Shown: piece after piece, positions 34,172 to 42,621 of the stretch | Numbering within the stretch: position 1 is the stretch's first letter | How the letters are laid out: each line of letters starts with the position of its first letter | Assembly: GCF_016820495.1 (NCBI RefSeq) | Contig: NZ_JADHDU010000003.1 | Coordinates: 62,367 to 126,366, forward strand | Length of the DNA: 64,000 nt | From: Planococcus beigongshangi | Lineage (GTDB): Bacteria > Bacillota > Bacilli > Bacillales_A > Planococcaceae | Direction: 5' to 3' | Notes under the pieces: generated by a model | Database searches by the model: none | What the model saw: the letters and a program-made list of their open reading frames with translations, nothing else | Told to the model about the DNA's origin: nothing | Program-made: the position numbers and the translations under genes

Positions 34172-35725
34172 ATGACGCAATTATTGGAAATGAAAGCAAT
34201 CGGCAAGCGCTTCGGCCATGTGACTGCACTGGAAAACGGCGAACTGACTCTCGCGCAAGGTGAGGTTCATGCGCTCCTTGGTGTCAACGGAGCGGGGAAA
34301 AGCACGATGATCAAGATTTTGTCAGGTGTTTACGGTCAGGACAGCGGCGAAATCAGGCTGGAAGGAGAAGTCGTTTCGCTGCGTTCACCAAAACAGGCGA
34401 AAGAACATGGCATCTACTGCGTCTACCAGGAAGTCGACACAGCCATCGTCGCCGAACTGACGGTAGCGGAAAACATCCTGCTGGACAGTTTTGCAGGAGG
34501 TGGCAGTTTCCTGCTGTCACGGCAGAACATCAACAAACAGGCGAAAGCGGCACTGGCCAAGCTGCAGTCGGAAGACATTTCAGTGACGCGGAAAGCGGGC
34601 ACGCTTTCGTTGGCGGAAAAACAGCTGGTGCTGATTGCCCGTGCACTCGTGCATTCGGCAAAAATCATCATCTTCGACGAACCGACAGCGCCTTTGTCAC
34701 TGACGGAATCGGATAAACTGTTCTCGGTCATCCGCCGCTTGAGCAGTGAAGGCGTCGGCTGTATCTTCATTTCCCACCGTCTGCAGGAAGTTTTTGAAAT
34801 CAGCGACCGTATCACCGTCATGCGGGAAGGGAAACGGGTCAACACTTTCGTAACGGAAGAGTCTGATTCCGAAGAGATTATCGAAGCGATGCTCGGTGCA
34901 GCACTGAGCCACGAACTGGAGAAAGAGCTGCATCCGGTGGGTGATGATTTATTGAATGTTCAGGGCTTGTCGGATGGCCAAAAACTGAAGGATGTTTCAT
35001 TTTCAGTGAAAGCCGGTGAAATCGTCGGCATTGTCGGACTGGTTGGCGCGGGCAAGACGGAACTCGCCAAAGCGCTGTTCGGGGCAGCGAAGAAAGTGGA
35101 AGGCACCGTCGAAACCGCCGGACGGGAAACGCGCATCAACCATCCCGGCGACGCAATCCGTGCCGGGATGGCGCTGATTCCGGAAGAGCGGCGAAAAGAA
35201 GGGCTGTTCGTCCACGAAACGCTGCGGACCAACGCATCGTTTCCGAATCTCCGGAAATTTTCCAAAGGGCTGTTCATGAATAAAACCTCTGAAAACAATT
35301 TTGCAGAAGAGATGATTGATAAACTGAACATCAAGACCGGCGGCACGGAAACGCCGCTCGTCCACTTGAGCGGCGGCAATCAGCAGAAAGTGGCCATCGG
35401 CAAATGGATGAGCCTCGACTCGCTTTTGTATTTATTCGATGAACCGACGAAAGGTGTCGATATCGGCGCCAAGGTCGATATTTTCAAATTAATCCGGAAA
35501 CTGGCCGGAAGCGGCAAAGGCTGCCTTTATTTTTCCAGTGAAATCCATGAAGCGATCGGCATCTCCGACCGCATTCTGGTAATGTGCGATGGTCAGATCG
35601 TGAAGGAATTATCACGTCAAGAAGCGACCCAGGAAAGGATATTGCTGTATGCAAGCGGTGGAAAAGAAGAAACTGTCAAAAACGAACAACTCATTGAAAG
35701 AAAACGCGATCCAGTTTCTGTTTAA
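34172..35725 (+). CDS. Sugar ABC transporter ATP-binding protein (two ABC domains)
   Basis: A 517-residue RbsA/MglA-type ATPase. The first domain has Walker A GVNGAGKST, signature LSLAEKQ and Walker B IIFDEPTAPL. The second has GLVGAGKTE, signature LSGGNQQKVAIGKW and LYLFDEPTKGVDIG. As in other members, the second Walker A site diverges (GAGKTEL). AAGGAGG precedes the ATG by nine bases. It energises uptake through the permease that overlaps its 3' end; the probable substrate is methylthioribose, from context. Confidence 0.9.
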   Translation: MTQLLEMKAIGKRFGHVTALENGELTLAQGEVHALLGVNGAGKSTMIKILSGVYGQDSGEIRLEGEVVSLRSPKQAKEHGIYCVYQEVDTAIVAELTVAENILLDSFAGGGSFLLSRQNINKQAKAALAKLQSEDISVTRKAGTLSLAEKQLVLIARALVHSAKIIIFDEPTAPLSLTESDKLFSVIRRLSSEGVGCIFISHRLQEVFEISDRITVMREGKRVNTFVTEESDSEEIIEAMLGAALSHELEKELHPVGDDLLNVQGLSDGQKLKDVSFSVKAGEIVGIVGLVGAGKTELAKALFGAAKKVEGTVETAGRETRINHPGDAIRAGMALIPEERRKEGLFVHETLRTNASFPNLRKFSKGLFMNKTSENNFAEEMIDKLNIKTGGTETPLVHLSGGNQQKVAIGKWMSLDSLLYLFDEPTKGVDIGAKVDIFKLIRKLAGSGKGCLYFSSEIHEAIGISDRILVMCDGQIVKELSRQEATQERILLYASGGKEETVKNEQLIERKRDPVSV

Positions 35726-36686
35726 ATACGGCGCCATCATTCTGCTGATTGCAATCATCCTGTATTTCAGCAGCCTCAGCGACGCCTTCTTCACTTACGG
35801 CAACTTCGCGGACATCCTCCGGTCGATTTCAATCGTCACGCTGCTGGCGCTCGGCGTCACGTTTACGCTCGTTGTCGACGGCTTCGATCTGTCGGTCGGC
35901 TCGACGATGTCCCTGTCGACGGTCGTTACGGCGTCTTTAATGGTGTGGTATGAAATGCCGCTGTGGCTTGTGCTCCTGCTGCCGCTTGGGATCGGCGTTG
36001 CAGTCGGGCTGGTCAACAGCCTCCTCATTAATGTCATCGGAATACCTGATCTGCTGGCGACGCTCAGCATGATGTATATCGTTGCGGGTCTCCACCGTAC
36101 GTATACGGAAGGTTATTCGATCTACAACAATATGCCGCTCACTTCCGGCGTCACGGCTCCCGGGCAATTGTCCGAAGCGTTCCTGTGGATCGGCCAGGGC
36201 CAGATGCTGGGTCTGCCTGTGCCGGTCTGGATCATGGTCGTCATGGTTCTTGCTTCGTATGTGGTTCTGAGCCATACGCGCTGGGGACGTATTCTCTACA
36301 TGACCGGCGGCAATGCAGAAGCAGCGACGCTGTCCGGTGTCAATGTGAAAAAAGTGAAGACCATCGCCTATATCGTTTCCGGCGTCTTCGCGTCGATGGC
36401 GGGAATTTTGTTCACGGCGCGCGTCGGCTCCGGCCAGATTGACGCCGGTGCACCACTCTTGATGGAGGCAGTAGCTGCGGTATTTGTCGGCTATTCCGTG
36501 CTCGGTGCCGGCAAGCCGAACGCCCTCGGCACCTTTTTCGGCGCAGCCGTCATCGGCATCCTTCTGAACGGCCTGACGATCCAGAACCTGCCGTATTATG
36601 CTTTTGATATTATCAAAGGTGCTGTGCTGGTTGCGGCGCTGGCGGTTACTTATGTGTATGCGAAGAATAAATTTGCTAAGACTTGA
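35649..36686 (+). CDS. Sugar ABC transporter permease, RbsC/BPD_transp_2 type
   Basis: A 345-residue permease with eight to ten membrane helices. Typical segments: ALGVTFTLVVDGFDLSVGSTMSLSTVV, IGIPDLLATLSMMYIVAGL, and GAAVIGILLNGLTIQNLP. The start ATG at 35649 overlaps the ATPase gene by 77 bases in another frame; AGGAAAGG about ten bases upstream supports it and no later start has a site. It completes the SAM-controlled importer. Confidence 0.9.
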   Translation: MQAVEKKKLSKTNNSLKENAIQFLFKYGAIILLIAIILYFSSLSDAFFTYGNFADILRSISIVTLLALGVTFTLVVDGFDLSVGSTMSLSTVVTASLMVWYEMPLWLVLLLPLGIGVAVGLVNSLLINVIGIPDLLATLSMMYIVAGLHRTYTEGYSIYNNMPLTSGVTAPGQLSEAFLWIGQGQMLGLPVPVWIMVVMVLASYVVLSHTRWGRILYMTGGNAEAATLSGVNVKKVKTIAYIVSGVFASMAGILFTARVGSGQIDAGAPLLMEAVAAVFVGYSVLGAGKPNALGTFFGAAVIGILLNGLTIQNLPYYAFDIIKGAVLVAALAVTYVYAKNKFAKT

Positions 36687-36717
36687 AGGGGTATTGATAA
36701 TTCTACTTTGAATGAAA

Positions 36718-36760
36718 AGACGTCCGTAACGTGTAGTGACACGTTTGCGGACGTTTTTTG
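36718..36760 (+). terminator. Terminator of the mtnKA-transporter operon
   Basis: ACGTCCG ... ACGTGT / ACACGT ... CGGACGT two-part stem with T6. Confidence 0.85.
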
Positions 36761-36852
36761 TTTTATTTTATCTGTTATAAATTTGAAACATTCAAGATTT
36801 ATTAACCATTTTCAGATAATCTAAAAGCAGCAGGACAAAAGGAGGGCAAACA

Positions 36853-37857
36853 ATGGATTGCAATAATTGTTCAGTTGCAGAACTGAAATTTGATATAAAG
36901 CTGGAAGGGGAAACGAACCTTTCAATGATGGATAAAGTCGTGAACCATCTTGCCCGCCGGGATATGGAATCGACCAGGAAAGACAATAGATTGCTGTTGA
37001 AAGAAGCAGGAGCAAAGGAATTCCTCGATTTCTGCCGGCACCTGATGGAACCGGAGCAGGTGCAGTTCCGCCTGGACAAAGGGGCATGGCAGAGCATCGG
37101 AGAAATCGACCAGGTATTCACTGTCGAATGGATCGATGACGTGATCCGCAAGGAATTGCTGGTTTGCCATTATCAGCCGATCGTCAGGGCGAACGGTGAA
37201 ATTTTCGCTTATGAAATGCTGGCCCGCTTTCACCGGGAAGACGGTTCGGTCATTTACCCGAATGAAATCTTTCCGGCTGCAAAAATCCGCGGCCGATTGT
37301 ATGCGCTCGACCGGGTCTGCCGGATGGCGGCAGTTCGGCATGCGGCTGTGCTGAAAGATGTGAAGGCGTTCATTAATTTCATCCCGACTTCGATTTATTC
37401 GCCTGAATTCTGCCTGCGTTCGACGACGAGCCTCGCTCAGGAGCTTGGCGTGGACCCGCGGCAGCTGGTGTTTGAAGTGGTGGAGACGGAAAAAGTGGAT
37501 GATATCGATCATTTGCGGGAAATCCTTTCCTTCTATAAGAAAAAAGGTTTCCAGTACGCGCTTGATGATGTGGGCGAAGGCTACAGCACAATCGAGTTGC
37601 TGGCAGATTTGAAGCCGCATTACATGAAACTCGATATGCAGTATGTGCAGGGTGTCGCAGAGGATAAAGAGAAGCAGCAAACCGCTTTGCGTTTTCTTGA
37701 AAAAGCGCTTGAAGTCGGCTCTGTTCCACTTGCTGAAGGTGTCGAGACAAAAGAGGATTGGAAATGGCTGAGAGAACGGGGCTATGAATTATTTCAGGGT
37801 TATTATTTCGGCAAGCCATCGAAAGACCCGCAGGAAATCGAAGGCGTGCTGATCTGA
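36853..37857 (+). CDS. EAL-domain cyclic-di-GMP phosphodiesterase
   Basis: A 334-residue soluble protein with an EAL domain from about residue 85. The metal- and substrate-binding motifs are all present: YEMLARF (EAL variant EML), FINFIP (Asn), FEVVETE, ALDDVGEGYST, MKLD, LAEGVET and FQGYYFG. It should therefore hydrolyse c-di-GMP to pGpG. The ~80-residue N-terminus, beginning MDCNNCS, has no recognised sensor domain. GGAGGG precedes the ATG. It is a likely counterpart of the GGDEF protein at 12362, but the two genes are not linked. Confidence 0.9.
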   Translation: MDCNNCSVAELKFDIKLEGETNLSMMDKVVNHLARRDMESTRKDNRLLLKEAGAKEFLDFCRHLMEPEQVQFRLDKGAWQSIGEIDQVFTVEWIDDVIRKELLVCHYQPIVRANGEIFAYEMLARFHREDGSVIYPNEIFPAAKIRGRLYALDRVCRMAAVRHAAVLKDVKAFINFIPTSIYSPEFCLRSTTSLAQELGVDPRQLVFEVVETEKVDDIDHLREILSFYKKKGFQYALDDVGEGYSTIELLADLKPHYMKLDMQYVQGVAEDKEKQQTALRFLEKALEVGSVPLAEGVETKEDWKWLRERGYELFQGYYFGKPSKDPQEIEGVLI

Positions 37858-37921
37858 GCCAGGCATTTTCTGCGTCAACGGCACGCGGTTCAGGTAAACT
37901 GGACGAAAAGGAGTGATGATT

Positions 37922-38515
37922 ATGCTGAGTTTTGATCCGGATAAGCAGACGGAGCGCGAAAACTATAAATTGCTGATCGGTTCGATTATTCCGCGGCCGA
38001 TCGCTTTTGTCACCAGTATATCTCCTGAAGGAGTCGTCAATGCCGCTCCTTTCAGTTATTTCAATCTTGTCTCATCGAATCCTCCGATGCTGTCCGTATC
38101 CGTTCAGCGGAAAGGCGGCGAACGGAAAGATACGGCGCGAAATATCCTGGCGCAAAAGGAATTCATCGTCCATATCGTGGATGAAGAAAATGTCTTTGAA
38201 GTCAATGAAACAGCAGCTTCGCTGCCGCCGGATGCCAGCGAGATCGACATTACGAAACTGACTCTCACAGACAGCGAGGCGGTGGATGTACCGGCTGTCA
38301 AACAGTCGAAAATCCGTTTTGAATGCGTCCTGCAGCAGGCTGTGGAATTGCCCCATAATGACCTGCTGATCGGCCGGATTGTCCGGATCCATGTCGATGA
38401 GTCGATTTATGGGAACGGCCGCATCGATCCCGAAGTATTAAAGCCGGTCAGCCGTCTCGCAGGAACGAATTACGCCAAACTGGGTGAGATTTTCTCGTTG
38501 AAACGGCCGGATTGA
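37922..38515 (+). CDS. Flavin reductase / flavoprotein (DIM6/NTAB family)
   Basis: A 197-residue FMN-binding split-barrel protein: IIPRPIAFVTSISPEGVVNAAPFSYFNLVSSNPPMLSVS is the FMN-binding core, with HNDLLIGRIVRIHVDESI later. Members are NAD(P)H:FMN reductases or bind FMN as a cofactor, often partnering monooxygenases; no such partner is adjacent. The ATG at 37922 lies eight bases after AAAAGGAG; the earlier in-frame starts are too close to it. Confidence 0.85.
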   Translation: MLSFDPDKQTERENYKLLIGSIIPRPIAFVTSISPEGVVNAAPFSYFNLVSSNPPMLSVSVQRKGGERKDTARNILAQKEFIVHIVDEENVFEVNETAASLPPDASEIDITKLTLTDSEAVDVPAVKQSKIRFECVLQQAVELPHNDLLIGRIVRIHVDESIYGNGRIDPEVLKPVSRLAGTNYAKLGEIFSLKRPD

Positions 38516-38530
38516 GTTAGGAATATATTG

Positions 38531-38574
38531 GAGTCCACGCTGGAAAGCTCTGCTTTCCGCATGGACTTTTTTTT
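38531..38574 (+). terminator. Rho-independent terminator
   Basis: AGTCCA ... GGAAAGC / GCTTTCC ... TGGACT two-part stem with T8. Confidence 0.85.
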
Positions 38575-38582
38575 ATAGCGGG

Positions 38583-38670
38583 TGACCGCACCGCACGAGC
38601 CGATTTCCGCACCTCGCAGATGAAAAACCGCACCTCACGAGCCAAACTCCGCACCTCAAAAGCAAAAACC
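38583..38670 (-). repeat. 21-bp array, CCGCACC type (array G)
   Basis: CCGCAC starts at 38586, 38607, 38628 and 38649, exactly 21 apart; units continue TCACGAGCC or TCGCAGATG. On the minus strand the core is GGTGCGG, resembling array A, and the array ends in TGCGGTCACC, as arrays H and I nearly do. It lies between two convergent terminators. Confidence 0.8.
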
Positions 38671-38695
38671 CAAGGTCAGCTGACCCTGGGTTTTA
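38667..38695 (-). terminator. Terminator of the siderophore-transport operon
   Basis: AACCCA-GGGTCAGC-type palindrome (AAACCCAAGGTC / GACCCTGGGTTT); minus-strand T run follows. It overlaps the stop of the permease gene. Confidence 0.75.
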
Positions 38696-39700
38696 TTTCT
38701 TCACCATCAGATAAATGAAATAAGGTGCGCCGATCAATGCCGATACCACTCCGGCAGGAATACCGGAAGGCTCCAACAGATTGCGGCCGATCGTGTCTGC
38801 CAACAGCAGCAGCCAGCCGCCTGTCAAAATGGCGAGCGGCAGGAATAGTTGATGGCGCGGGCCGACCAGCGCTTTGGCGATATGCGGTGCCATCAATCCG
38901 ATGAACGCGATGCCGCCGGTCACGGACACGGCCGAAGCGGCTAATGCAACAGCGGCCAGCAGCAAGGTGACCCGTTCTTTTTCAACCGATACACCCAGCC
39001 CGATAGCAACCGGTTCATTGAGGTTGAGCATGTTCAGGCGGTTCGCTTTATAAAGGACGAAGGGAATCAGGATCAATAACCAAGGCAAGAGCGCCAGGAT
39101 GAATGGCCAGTCGGTGCCCCAGATATTGCCCGCCAGCCAATTGGCGATGAAATCGACTTTTTCGCGTTCGGCGGACGAAATCAGGATGATCATCACTCCG
39201 GACAAGGCCATCGAAAATCCGATTCCTGTGAGGATCAAGCGGATCGGCTGAAGCCCCGTCTCCTTTTGATACGAAAACAAATAGATCAGCACGGCTGTCA
39301 GCAGCGCACCGCCAAAAGCGACCAGCGGCAGCAAATAGACGAACGAGCCCACTTCAAGGGGCACGAACAGGAAAAAGATGGCAATAGCAGCACCTGCACC
39401 GGAGTTGATGCCGATGATGCCGGGGTCCGCCAGGTCATTGCGCGTGATGCTTTGCAGGATGGCCCCTGACAGCGCAAGTGCCATACCGGCAAGCACCGTA
39501 ATCCCGATGCGCGGCATGCGGACCGAGAACAGGACGAAATTTTCCTTGAATGTTCCCTGGCCGATGAGTGCGGCGAAAATCCGGTCATAGCTCATCGATG
39601 AATAACCTGCCCCAACGCTGATGATGGCTGTCGCCAAAATTAATCCCAGCAAGCCGAAAAAGAAGCGGCGCTGTTTTTTGATCAAAGCAGATTGGATCAT
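38693..39700 (-). CDS. Iron-siderophore ABC permease, FecCD family
   Basis: A 335-residue permease with nine to ten helices. Family motifs: VRMPRIGITVLAGMALALSGAILQSITRNDLADPGIIGINSGAGAA (the N-terminal FecCD signature), and VTGGIAFIGLMAPHIAKALVGP, the cytoplasmic loop that contacts the ATPase. It begins at the ATGA overlapping the stop of the other permease, with AAAGGAGG about twelve bases upstream. The two form a heterodimeric channel for a ferric siderophore. Confidence 0.93.
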   Translation of the reverse strand: MIQSALIKKQRRFFFGLLGLILATAIISVGAGYSSMSYDRIFAALIGQGTFKENFVLFSVRMPRIGITVLAGMALALSGAILQSITRNDLADPGIIGINSGAGAAIAIFFLFVPLEVGSFVYLLPLVAFGGALLTAVLIYLFSYQKETGLQPIRLILTGIGFSMALSGVMIILISSAEREKVDFIANWLAGNIWGTDWPFILALLPWLLILIPFVLYKANRLNMLNLNEPVAIGLGVSVEKERVTLLLAAVALAASAVSVTGGIAFIGLMAPHIAKALVGPRHQLFLPLAILTGGWLLLLADTIGRNLLEPSGIPAGVVSALIGAPYFIYLMVKK

Positions 39701-40695
39701 GTGAATGTGCGGCCTCCTTTACGGACGATGATGAGAAAGAACGGCAAGCCGAGCATAGCGACGATCGCGGCCACCGGCGTTTCGAAAGGTGCGTTGATCG
39801 TTCTTCCCATCAGGTCGGCAAATAGCATGAATATCGCTCCGGCGACAGCGGACATCGGAATGATGTGCCGATAATCGACACCGACGATGGCCCGTACGAT
39901 ATGCGGCACGAGCAAACCGACAAACGCCATATTGCCGGCAAGTGCAACGGCGGCACCCGCGAGTGCGGTGATGACGACAAACAGCATCGCTTTCGTACGG
40001 TTCGTATTTTGTCCCAATCCGATTGCGGCTTCCTCGCTCAGGCTCAGAATCGATAATTGCCGTGATAAGAGCAGCGCGACAATCATGGCAATCAGGATGA
40101 AAGGGAAAATCACCTGCAGCTGCCCCCATGTCGTACCGATCAAACCGCCGGCCGTCCACATGGAAATGTCTTTCGAGATTTTAAAATACAAGCCGATTCC
40201 TTCAGCCACGGCCGTAAGGAACGCCGAGATGGCAGCACCGGCAAGCACGATCCGAAACGGGGAGAAGCCGCCTTTCTTCATTGAACCAAGCCCGAATACC
40301 AATGCTCCCCCGACCGCTGCGCCGATAAAGCAGGCGACCATGATGCCGAAATAATTGGCAGCGGGAATCATGGCTAGCGTTACAGCAAGCGCAGCGTTGG
40401 CGCCGGCTGTCAAACCGAGTAAGCCGGGATCCGCCAGCGGGTTGCGCGTCATGCCCTGCATGATGGCTCCCGACACTGCGAGCGCCGCCCCAACGAGTAT
40501 GGCGGCAAGTTCCCGAGGCAGGCGGATTTCCCTGATCACCGAAATGGCATCATTTGAAACGTTTGAAAAAAGAGCCAGACGGATATCGTTCAATCCGATA
40601 TCCGCCGCGCCAAAAGCGAGAGCTGCTGTGAACGTCAGCACAAAAACGGCAAAAGCCATCAGCAGTTTGGCGAAGAAATTAAATTTGGTCGGCAT
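39697..40695 (-). CDS. Iron-siderophore ABC permease, FecCD family
   Basis: A 332-residue permease paralogous to its downstream neighbour: IRLPRELAAILVGAALAVSGAIMQGMTRNPLADPGLLGLTAGANAA and LAGNMAFVGLLVPHIVRAIVG. The SD is weak (GATGATG region), perhaps because of the attenuator hairpin just upstream. The order ATPase, receptor, permease, permease on the minus strand resembles Bacillus siderophore systems of the YfiYZ-YfhA and YusV type. The actual siderophore is unknown. Confidence 0.93.
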   Translation of the reverse strand: MPTKFNFFAKLLMAFAVFVLTFTAALAFGAADIGLNDIRLALFSNVSNDAISVIREIRLPRELAAILVGAALAVSGAIMQGMTRNPLADPGLLGLTAGANAALAVTLAMIPAANYFGIMVACFIGAAVGGALVFGLGSMKKGGFSPFRIVLAGAAISAFLTAVAEGIGLYFKISKDISMWTAGGLIGTTWGQLQVIFPFILIAMIVALLLSRQLSILSLSEEAAIGLGQNTNRTKAMLFVVITALAGAAVALAGNMAFVGLLVPHIVRAIVGVDYRHIIPMSAVAGAIFMLFADLMGRTINAPFETPVAAIVAMLGLPFFLIIVRKGGRTFT

Positions 40696-40722
40696 AAGGC
40701 ATCATCATTTCTGTTAAGGATG

Positions 40723-40757
40723 AAAAGGAATTCCCGGTGGTTCAGGAATCCCTTTTC
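40723..40757 (-). terminator. Intra-operon attenuator hairpin
   Basis: On the minus strand AAGGGATTCC / GGAATTCCTT pairs (one G-U) followed by TTTTC, between the receptor and first permease genes. It probably lowers permease relative to receptor expression. Confidence 0.6.
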
Positions 40758-40763
40758 TTTTGA

Positions 40764-41681
40764 TTATTTAAGAAAGCTTTCTTTAAAGAATTCCAGCTGA
40801 TAGTCAAGCGAAAGGGGATCATTGAAATAGAACTCTTTGGCATTGACTTCGAAGACATGGCCATTTTTCACCGTTTCGGTGTTTTTGTATACATCTGTTT
40901 CCTGGAAAGAATTATCCTGCTCGGAATCTTTGCTGAAAATCACGTAATCGCCCATGTATTCAGGGAGAACTTCCTGTGACAGCGCATAATAGCCGTCGTT
41001 CAATGCCATTTCCTGCACTTTCTCAGGCATTTTCAATTTCATTTCCTGGTAAAGGATTTCCGTTCCCCGGCCCCAGCTGTCGCCGAAAACGTAAATTTGC
41101 TTATCGAAATTCTCGATGACCGATACAGTCGCATCTTCGCCGATTTCGGCGCGGATTTCATCTCCTGCAATGCGCGTCCGTTCTTTGAAATCGTCGATCC
41201 ACGCCTGAGCTTCCTGTTCCTTATTCACGGCTTTCCCGATTTCAAGATGCTGCGTCAGGTAATCGACATTGTTATAGGTGAAAGTCACTGTCGGTGCTAT
41301 TTTTTCCAGCTTATCGATGTCTTTCATCGTCGATGAGCCGATGATCAGATCCGGATCGAGCTCGATGATTTTCTCCAGATTATCTTCCGTCACTTCTTCA
41401 ACGTCCGCCAATTGGGCTTCAAAGCGGGGGTTCATTTTTGACCATGAATCCACTCCCACCATCGGCACGTCGAGCGCCATGACATTTCCTGCATATGTCG
41501 ACAACACAATCACACGCTGTGGATCAGCGGGAACTTCGATGGGACCATTTTCCGATTCATACGTGATCGTGTCCGGAGATTTCTCGGCCGCAGCCTCTTC
41601 CGTTTCATCAGTTGACTCTGAATTGCAAGCTGCAAGAAATAAAGCAGCCAATAAAACCGGCATGAAAATTAATTTTTTCAT
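40764..41681 (-). CDS. Ferric-siderophore-binding lipoprotein
   Basis: A 305-residue lipoprotein (MKKLIFMPVLLAALFLAAC, Cys19), followed by the class III binding-protein fold of FhuD/YfiY type: PQRVIVLSTYAGNVMALDVPMVGVDSWSKMN, then ELDPDLIIGSSTMKDIDKLEKIAPTVTF. The closest resemblance is to hydroxamate/citrate-hydroxamate receptors, but ligand specificity is not certain. Its SD (AAAGGAG) lies inside the last codons of the ATPase gene, five bases away, so the two are translationally coupled. It is under the Fur boxes upstream of the ATPase gene. Confidence 0.92.
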   Translation of the reverse strand: MKKLIFMPVLLAALFLAACNSESTDETEEAAAEKSPDTITYESENGPIEVPADPQRVIVLSTYAGNVMALDVPMVGVDSWSKMNPRFEAQLADVEEVTEDNLEKIIELDPDLIIGSSTMKDIDKLEKIAPTVTFTYNNVDYLTQHLEIGKAVNKEQEAQAWIDDFKERTRIAGDEIRAEIGEDATVSVIENFDKQIYVFGDSWGRGTEILYQEMKLKMPEKVQEMALNDGYYALSQEVLPEYMGDYVIFSKDSEQDNSFQETDVYKNTETVKNGHVFEVNAKEFYFNDPLSLDYQLEFFKESFLK

Positions 41682-41686
41682 TCGTG

Positions 41687-42478
41687 TTACGCTCCTTTGA
41701 TCAAATTATATGTAATGCAAATCGGTTTCTGGGTTCTTGGATCCAACCCGATTTCAGCATCGATTCGAAATACGGTTTTCAACACTTCTGCCGTCATGAC
41801 TTCATCACAGGTTCCTGCTTTGATGATTTCACCGTTCTTCATGGCAATCATGTGGTCGGCGAAACGTGCGGCCTGATTCAAATCATGCAAAACCATGACG
41901 ATGGTGCGTTCCTGTTCCTGATTCAGCTTCTGAAGCAGTTCGAGAATCTCCAATTGATGCGCCATGTCCAGATAGGTCGTAGGCTCATCCAGGAAAATCA
42001 TTTCCGTTTCCTGCGCAAGCGCCATGGCGATCCACACACGCTGGCGTTGGCCGCCTGATAAAGCGTCGACCGGGTGATATTTGAAGAATTGTGTGCCGGT
42101 GACATCGAGTGCCCAGTTGATAATGTCATGGTCCTCGGCGGACAGGCGTCCAAATCCCGTTTGATAAGGGAATCGGCCATAGGACACCAATTCGCCGACT
42201 GTCAGGCCGGGTGCATTTTCCGGGGTCTGCGGCAAAATGGCAATTTTCCGGGCGAGCTTTTTCGTATTCTCCTTGGCGATATCAGAACCGTCGAGCACGA
42301 TACTCCCTGCCTGGTGTGGGATCACCCGGGTAAGGGCTTTCAGTAAAGTGGATTTGCCACAGCCGTTCGATCCGATGATGGTCGTTATTTTCTTATCGGG
42401 GATGGCCAGCGATAAATCTTTTACGATTGTGCGGTCTCCGTAACTGATATCCAGATGCTCTGCGGACAGGCGGACCAT
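41687..42478 (-). CDS. Iron-siderophore ABC transporter ATP-binding protein
   Basis: A 263-residue FecE/FhuC-type ATPase: Walker A IGSNGCGKSTLLKALTRV, signature ALSGGQRQRVWIAMALAQ, Walker B MIFLDEPTTYLDMAHQ, H-loop VLHDLNQAARFADHMIAMKNG. It is first in the minus-strand operon. The ATG at 42478 lies nine bases after AGGAGG. Fur boxes at 42531-42545 and 42576-42590 separate it from the divergent reductase gene, so iron repression of the whole operon is expected. YusV-like ATPases can serve several receptors. Confidence 0.94.
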   Translation of the reverse strand: MVRLSAEHLDISYGDRTIVKDLSLAIPDKKITTIIGSNGCGKSTLLKALTRVIPHQAGSIVLDGSDIAKENTKKLARKIAILPQTPENAPGLTVGELVSYGRFPYQTGFGRLSAEDHDIINWALDVTGTQFFKYHPVDALSGGQRQRVWIAMALAQETEMIFLDEPTTYLDMAHQLEILELLQKLNQEQERTIVMVLHDLNQAARFADHMIAMKNGEIIKAGTCDEVMTAEVLKTVFRIDAEIGLDPRTQKPICITYNLIKGA

Positions 42479-42530
42479 AACTTTCAACCTCCTAGTAAAA
42501 CTTTGTGAAAATTAAATGTGAGAAATTAAT

Positions 42531-42545
42531 TGATAATGATTATCA
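42531..42545. promoter_or_regulatory. Fur box 1
   Basis: TGATAATGATTATCA is a perfect 7-1-7 Fur operator. It lies 53 bases upstream of the ATPase gene on the minus strand. Confidence 0.9.
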
Positions 42546-42575
42546 GTTTCAGTACAATCAATACTATAAGACGAG

Positions 42576-42590
42576 TGAGAATGATTGTCA
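42576..42590. promoter_or_regulatory. Fur box 2
   Basis: TGAGAATGATTGTCA matches the 7-1-7 operator at 13 of 15 positions and lies 32 bases before the reductase start. A promoter with TTATCA (42540) and TACTAT (42562) lies between the two boxes, so the plus-strand gene should also be iron-repressed. Confidence 0.8.
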
Positions 42591-42621
42591 ATTTAAAACT
42601 GAAAGAAGAGGATGAGGCAAA

